From: JASFQI01 sp050115555
GTDB taxonomy: Bacteria > Desulfobacterota > DSM-4660 > Desulfatiglandales > HGW-15
Assembly: GCA_050115555.1 (NCBI GenBank)
Contig: JASFQI010000172.1
Location: forward strand, 1 to 10,036
Reading direction: 5' to 3'
DNA length: 10,036 nt
Shown piece by piece: positions 6,038 through 10,036 of this stretch (position 1 is the stretch's first letter; each line of letters starts with the position of its first letter). A program made the position numbers and the translations under genes. The notes beneath the pieces were generated by a model. It did no database searches, was not told where the DNA came from, and saw only the letters and a list, made by a program, of their open reading frames with translations.

Positions 6038-7840
6038 ATGTACAAAAATTTTTTCGGTTTCAAGGAACGCCCGTTCAAGCTGGTGCCCAACCCGGCCTAC
6101 CTCTACCTGAGCCGGGGGCACGAGGAGGCCCTGGCCCATCTTACGTATGCCATACGCCAGGGGGACGGGTTCGTGGAGATCACCGGAGAGGTGGGAACGG
6201 GCAAGACCACGCTTTGCCGGGCCTTCCTGGAGAACCTGGGAGAGGAGGGGCTAGAAGCAGCCTACATCTTCAACCCGAAGCTGGACGCCATTCAGCTTCT
6301 GCGGGCCATCAATGACGAGTTCGGCATCGACTCGACCGCGGACAACACAAAGGATTTGATCGATGTTCTGAACGGGTTCCTGCTGGAGAAGAAGGCCGAA
6401 GGGAAAACGGTCATTCTCCTCATTGACGAGGCCCAGAATCTGAGCAAGGACGTCCTGGAGCAACTGCGCCTGCTCTCCAACCTGGAAACCAATACCAGCA
6501 AGCTGCTTCAGATCATCCTCGTGGGGCAGCCCGAGCTGGGGGAAATGCTCGATTCCCACGATCTTCGGCAGCTCGGGCAGCGGATCACCCTGAGCTGTCA
6601 CTTGAGCCCATTGAGCTTTCGGGAGACCCGGGAGTACATCCTGCATCGGTTGCGCGTCGCTGCACGCAAGGAGGAGGTCCAGTTCACGGTTCCGGCGGTC
6701 CAAATCATCTACCGGTATGCCGGAGGTATCCCCAGGCTCATCAACATCGCATGCGATCGGGCCCTGCTGACGGCATTCGGTCTGAACCGGAAACGGGTGA
6801 CCGCCGGGATTGCACGTTCCGCCGTGCGGGAGCTCGCCGACCGGCGGGCCGTCAAGCGGAACATCTTGGCATTCGGCTACCCGAGGTGGGCCCTGGCCGT
6901 CGGGCTGGGGTTGGTGATCCTCGTAGCCGGTCTTCTTTTCTTCGGCCGGTCGAATGAGCCCGACGGACTCCAGGCATCCACCGCTACAACACAACAGGCT
7001 CCGCCCTCCAAGGAGGCCTCGGTTTCGCCGGCGAAGCCCGACCTTGAGGAACCACGGACGGATGAAGCGTCTGCCTCCGCTCCCGCAGAGGAGCCCACAC
7101 CGGTGGCAGTCCCTTTGAAGAAGGCATCGTCAGCTTCGGTCCGCGAGGTCACGCGACACGCGGCGAGTGTGGAGGAGTTGGATCAGGAGCTGGCCGGGGT
7201 GGACGCCTCCGCTTCCAGGCAGTCGGCCCTTCGGTCCGCCATGGCGCTCTGGGTGGAGAAGCCGGTGCTGAGCCCATACCTGGATACTATGGAACAGGAC
7301 GAGGATGTGTTCCGGTTCGCCGCCCGCCAGAACGGGCTGCGGATCCACAGGGTTCACGGCGGGCTGCTCCTCCTGGAAACCCTGAACGTGCCTGCCATTC
7401 TCCCCTTGATGCCGCCCCAGGCCGTGGCTCCCCGGTATGTGACCCTCCGTCGCATTCGGGACGGGGAGGTGGCGTTGCAGGGCGTCGGATCGGGGGACGG
7501 GACGATTTGGGTGGCTCCGGACATCCTGACGGCCCGCTGGAACGGGGAGGCCTTTGTGGTGTGGAAGGACTTCCTGAACTTCGAAGGAACCATTCCGACC
7601 AACGCGACCCGCGAGTCCATTGTTTCACTCAAGATGCTGCTTCAGGACATCGGGTTCAAGAACATTGAAATTACGCCTTACTACGACGAGGCCGTAAAGG
7701 ACGCCGTGGAAGCGGTACAGAAACGCAACGGAGTCGAGGTGGACGGCCTTGTAGGGCCGATCACGAAGATCGTCCTATACAATGAAAAGTCGGCCCTGGG
7801 CATCCCGTTCATTCGGCCGGAAGGGAAGGTCCAGGATTGA
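6038..7840 (+). CDS. gspA: GspA/ExeA-type AAA+ ATPase with peptidoglycan-binding C-terminus
   Basis: The product is 600 residues. The start MYKNFFGFKERPF is the canonical beginning of ExeA-type ATPases, so ATG 6038 is chosen although no good ribosome binding site precedes it. The ATPase domain spans about 1-265, with Walker A GEVGTGKT (from G50; K56) and Walker B VILLIDEA (D130/E131). A single membrane helix lies at about 284-303, followed by an Ala/Pro/Glu/Ser-rich linker to about 370. A globular region at about 400-515 resembles the domain that precedes the C-terminus in GspA proteins. The end (about 527-587, with AVEAVQKRNGVEVDGLVGP) is a PG_binding_1-type repeat. Family knowledge: GspA pairs with GspB in the inner membrane, binds peptidoglycan and helps the type II secretin assemble. 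GspB is encoded next. The 95 bp before it separates it from the response regulator. Similar ATPases occur in exopolysaccharide/exosortase loci, but the PG-binding end and the gspB neighbour favour GspA. Confidence 0.9.
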   Translation: MYKNFFGFKERPFKLVPNPAYLYLSRGHEEALAHLTYAIRQGDGFVEITGEVGTGKTTLCRAFLENLGEEGLEAAYIFNPKLDAIQLLRAINDEFGIDSTADNTKDLIDVLNGFLLEKKAEGKTVILLIDEAQNLSKDVLEQLRLLSNLETNTSKLLQIILVGQPELGEMLDSHDLRQLGQRITLSCHLSPLSFRETREYILHRLRVAARKEEVQFTVPAVQIIYRYAGGIPRLINIACDRALLTAFGLNRKRVTAGIARSAVRELADRRAVKRNILAFGYPRWALAVGLGLVILVAGLLFFGRSNEPDGLQASTATTQQAPPSKEASVSPAKPDLEEPRTDEASASAPAEEPTPVAVPLKKASSASVREVTRHAASVEELDQELAGVDASASRQSALRSAMALWVEKPVLSPYLDTMEQDEDVFRFAARQNGLRIHRVHGGLLLLETLNVPAILPLMPPQAVAPRYVTLRRIRDGEVALQGVGSGDGTIWVAPDILTARWNGEAFVVWKDFLNFEGTIPTNATRESIVSLKMLLQDIGFKNIEITPYYDEAVKDAVEAVQKRNGVEVDGLVGPITKIVLYNEKSALGIPFIRPEGKVQD

Positions 7841-7858
7841 AGGGGCAAAAGATTGTGT

Positions 7859-7949
7859 AGGTGAAGGTGCAGGTGAAGGGAAAGACATTACAGCTTAACA
7901 CCTCGGTCCTGGAGGGGCTGCCCCTCAACACCTCAACACCTTAACACCT
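7859..7949. repeat. Short tandem repeats in opposite orientation between gspA and gspB
   Basis: On the left, a 6-bp period is seen: aggtga, aggtgc, aggtga (7859-7876). On the right, an 8-bp period is seen: cctcaaca, cctcaaca, ccttaaca, then cct (7923-7949); a single ttaacacct copy lies at 7895-7903. The left array (aggtg) is complementary to the right array (cacct), so the transcript could fold across the interval in several registers. It lies in the 138-bp gap between the two genes and has no coding potential that I can support. Confidence 0.6.
7912..7926 (+). other. Small GC hairpin inside the repeat region
   Basis: gagggg (7912-7917) and cccctc (7921-7926) form a perfect 6-bp stem with a 3-nt loop. 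There is no T-tract, so it is unlikely to terminate transcription. Together with the flanking complementary repeats it could act as the tip of a longer stem that alters mRNA stability between gspA and gspB. Confidence 0.4.
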
Positions 7950-7978
7950 GACAAACGGTTCTTAGAGGGCAGGTACGC

Positions 7979-8689
7979 GTGAGCTCCATACTCAAGGCAC
8001 TTCGCAAAGCAGAAGAAAAGCAGCCCAAAACCAGCGGCACGGAGTCGTGGTCCCACGAGTTCGATACGGCTAGGGCCCTTCGAAAGCAGGCACGCAGGTC
8101 ACGAGGGACTCGAATGGTCTTCGTTGTCCTTTTCGCGCTTGTGCTGGTGGTCGTGGGGGGGTGGTACCTCTATGACCAGCGATCCTTGATCGGGCGATGG
8201 GCTTCCGGAACCTTTGCAACGCCTTCAGTGACCGGATCCAAGGCCCGGCCGGTGGCCTCTTCCTCGCGAAAGCCGGTCCCGGAAGTTCCCGTGAGCCCCG
8301 TGAAATCTCCGGCCCGAGAAACGGCCTCGGCGCCCTCTGTGAGTGACTCCGCCTCAACGGAATCGATTTCGGAGAAAGAATCACCGGTGGTGGAGAAGTC
8401 TGCTGTCAACGTGCCGGGCGTTCCGGTCGAGCCCGAACCGGCTCCCCCGCAAAGCCCGGAACCCATGCCGGTCGAACCGGCCCAGGGCCGGGATATCGAT
8501 CTCGATGACTACCGGCTGGAAGCCATTGTGTGGTCCAACAACCCGGCCAGCCGCTTTGCCGTGATCAACGGACAAATTGTCCGGGCCGGCGGAAATCTGG
8601 ACGACATCTCCGTGACTGCAATCGAAAGAGAAAGCGTGAAGGTGCGTTCCGACAAAGGGACAGGGGAACTGCGGTTTACGCTCGAGTGA
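7979..8689 (+). CDS. gspB: GspB-type type II secretion assembly protein
   Basis: The product is 236 residues from a GTG start, supported by GAGGGCAGG a few bases upstream. The N-terminus MSSILKALRKAEE is the typical cytoplasmic start of GspB/ExeB. One membrane helix lies at about 46-65. A long Pro/Ser/Val/Glu-rich segment (about 70-170) probably spans the periplasm. The C-terminal part (about 172-236), with YRLEAIVWSNNPASRFAVINGQ, matches the T2SSB domain. Family knowledge: GspB forms an inner-membrane complex with GspA and contributes to placing the secretin in the outer membrane. It follows gspA by 138 bp with a repeat-rich spacer, so the two are probably co-transcribed, although the gap is larger than usual. 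No other secretion genes (gspC to gspO) are visible in the window. The identification is firm. Confidence 0.88.
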   Translation: MSSILKALRKAEEKQPKTSGTESWSHEFDTARALRKQARRSRGTRMVFVVLFALVLVVVGGWYLYDQRSLIGRWASGTFATPSVTGSKARPVASSSRKPVPEVPVSPVKSPARETASAPSVSDSASTESISEKESPVVEKSAVNVPGVPVEPEPAPPQSPEPMPVEPAQGRDIDLDDYRLEAIVWSNNPASRFAVINGQIVRAGGNLDDISVTAIERESVKVRSDKGTGELRFTLE

Positions 8690-8830
8690 GGAGGTCTTCT
8701 TTCCTTTTTGTTGAAGGCGTTCTCCGCCGGCCGGATTCCTTTCCCTCAGGGTACGCAAGATTCCGTCGGGGACTCCCCTTTCCGGCCCGCACACAGAGGG
8801 ATTTCGTGGGGATCAAAGAGGAGAGCCGGA

Positions 8831-10036
8831 ATGGCTCGTGTAGGGATCTACCTGTGTGACTGCGGCCCCAACATTGCCGGGGCATTGGACATGGACGCCC
8901 TGGGGGACTCCGTCCGGCATGCCGATGACGTCGTAAGGATCGGACGCCATTCCATCCTGTGCTCGCCCGAAGGGCGGGCCTTCCTCGTGCAGGACATCGT
9001 AGAGCATGGACTCGATCGGGTAGTGATCGGGGGATGCTCCCCCAAGGAACATGAAGCGACGTTTCGGGACGTGCTCCGTGAGGCGGGCCTGAATCCGTAT
9101 CGACTCCAGATCGCAAATCTGAGGGAGCAGTGTGCCTGGACTGTCAGGGGGCGGGATCAGGCCACAGGACTGGCCCGGGACCTCCTTGCAGCGGCTGCTG
9201 CGAGAGTGCTGCGTCACGACGCCCTGACGCCCCGGGAGTACACTACCGTCTCGGACGTGGTCGTGGTGGGAGCAGGGATTGCCGGAATGCATGCGGCGCT
9301 CGCCCTGGCCCGGAAGGACCGGACGGTCCACCTGGTGGAACGCCTCCCCTGCGTGGGAGGGAAAGTCGCTCTTTACGAGGACGTATTCCCCGGCATGGAG
9401 TGCGCTTCGTGCGTCCTGGATCCCTGGATGGATGAGCTGCTCCACCACGAAGGCATTCAGGTCCATCTCCTGGCAGAGCTGGAGGAGGTGCTCGGTTTCA
9501 GCGGGAATTTCACGGTGCGGATTCGAGAGCGAGCCCGGTACGTGGATGCGGAGGTCTGCCTGGGATGCGGGGCCTGCACGGAGGCCTGCCCTGTGGAGGT
9601 CCCTGATGCCTTCAACCCCGGTCTCGCCTCTCGCAGGGCCGTGTATCTCCCGTATCCCGGCGCGCTTCCCCATCTCGCGATCATCGATCCAGCCGCCTGT
9701 CTCCGGTGGAGAGGACAGGACTGCCGCGTATGCGAGGAGGCGTGCCCGTTTGATGCCATCCGCTACGGTGAGGAGGACCGCGTGCTCGAGCTTCGTGCAG
9801 GGGCCATTGTGCTGGCTACGGGCTTCGACCTGTACGACCCCTCCCGCTCCCCGCAGTATGGGTATGGACGCGTCCGTGACGTGATCACCGCGTTCGAGCT
9901 CGAGCGGATGATGAATGCCTCCGGACCGACCGGCGGGGAGCTTCGTTGCCAAGACGGCCAAAGGCCGTCCCACGTCGGATTCGTGCTGTGCGTGGGGTCC
10001 AGAAACCCGGCCACGAACCGGCACTGCTCGGAAGTG
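8831..10036 (+). CDS. hdrA: HdrA-like heterodisulfide reductase flavoprotein subunit (3' end missing)
   Basis: An open frame of 402 codons runs off the right edge. AGAGGAG at 8817-8823 is 7 nt before the ATG. The start MARVGIYLCDCGPNIAG matches the HdrA N-terminal domain, with conserved cysteines at 9, 11, 69 (GGCSP) and 101 (LREQCAW). An FAD/NAD-binding GAGIAG lies at 147-152, then C174 in PCVGGK and C191/C194 in MECASCVLDP. Two ferredoxin-type clusters follow: C243, C246, C249 and C253 (CLGCGACTEACP), and C290, C298, C301 and C305. A second FAD-type motif, VLATGF, follows near 331-336. HdrA is the flavin-bifurcating or electron-confurcating core of soluble heterodisulfide reductase complexes in the cytoplasm. 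In sulfate reducers and syntrophs it works with HdrB/C, Flox or hydrogenase partners, which would lie beyond this window. The N-terminal domain and ferredoxin clusters argue against the shorter QmoA relative. I see no convincing promoter in the 141-bp gap upstream. Confidence 0.9.
   Translation, partial: MARVGIYLCDCGPNIAGALDMDALGDSVRHADDVVRIGRHSILCSPEGRAFLVQDIVEHGLDRVVIGGCSPKEHEATFRDVLREAGLNPYRLQIANLREQCAWTVRGRDQATGLARDLLAAAAARVLRHDALTPREYTTVSDVVVVGAGIAGMHAALALARKDRTVHLVERLPCVGGKVALYEDVFPGMECASCVLDPWMDELLHHEGIQVHLLAELEEVLGFSGNFTVRIRERARYVDAEVCLGCGACTEACPVEVPDAFNPGLASRRAVYLPYPGALPHLAIIDPAACLRWRGQDCRVCEEACPFDAIRYGEEDRVLELRAGAIVLATGFDLYDPSRSPQYGYGRVRDVITAFELERMMNASGPTGGELRCQDGQRPSHVGFVLCVGSRNPATNRHCSEV

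Noticed and set aside
7859..7949. CRISPR array
   Set aside because: Repeat units are only 6-8 bp and contiguous without spacers, and no cas gene is present.
8690..8830. Possible terminator or promoter between gspB and hdrA
   Set aside because: Only a 4-bp gggg/cccc stem (8768-8778) and poor matches to promoter consensus are visible. Nothing is strong enough to annotate.
9698..9748. Unusual spacing in the second ferredoxin cluster of HdrA (C-x7-C-x2-C-x3-C)
   Set aside because: From memory of the family, many bacterial HdrA proteins carry an insertion between the first two cysteines of this cluster, so I do not treat it as novel.
8813..10024. Minus-strand open frame (403 residues) opposite hdrA
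   Set aside because: The plus-strand frame from 8831 encodes all conserved HdrA cysteines and FAD motifs and has a good ribosome binding site. The reverse frame shows no motif.

Overview
All the genes I can support in this GC-rich, tightly packed bacterial window lie on the + strand. The gene mix is an AmmeMemoRadiSam-type radical SAM protein, GspA/GspB secretion-assembly proteins and a soluble heterodisulfide reductase subunit HdrA. It suggests an anaerobic deltaproteobacterium (Desulfobacterota, for example a sulfate reducer or syntroph). This assignment is inference from gene content only; no rRNA or other phylogenetic marker is present.

Layout. (1) Positions 1-1923 hold the 3' part of a polytopic membrane protein with a spermidine-synthase-like methyltransferase-fold domain inserted between two sets of membrane helices. 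(2) Positions 1924-2469 hold no convincing gene. They carry a weak hairpin, a long imperfect inverted repeat of about 268 bp (2067-2334) that looks like a MITE or large dispersed palindrome, a perfect 14-bp palindrome and a candidate promoter. (3) Positions 2470-3633 encode an AmrS-type radical SAM protein with a Tat-like leader. (4) Positions 3634-3784 carry a good candidate sigma-70 promoter and a hairpin that abuts the next start codon. (5) Positions 3785-5942 form a two-gene unit: a four-helix membrane histidine kinase with an unusual H-box, then a response regulator whose output region is a coiled coil followed by a domain resembling RelE/YoeB toxins. (6) Positions 6038-8689 encode GspA (AAA+ ATPase, membrane helix, peptidoglycan-binding end) and GspB, separated by short tandem repeats in opposite orientation. 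(7) Positions 8831-10036 encode the first 402 residues of an HdrA-like flavin/iron-sulfur protein that runs off the window.

How they may work together. GspA and GspB are expected to form an inner-membrane complex that helps the type II secretion machine pass the peptidoglycan. The kinase/regulator pair lies directly upstream with a 95-bp gap, so co-transcription with gspAB is possible but unproven. The kinase has almost no periplasmic sensing domain, and its partner has no DNA-binding domain. The most interesting candidate for an undescribed system is this pair, in which phosphorylation could control a RelE-fold output. AmrS and HdrA point to anaerobic redox metabolism, but I see no functional link between them and the signalling or secretion genes.
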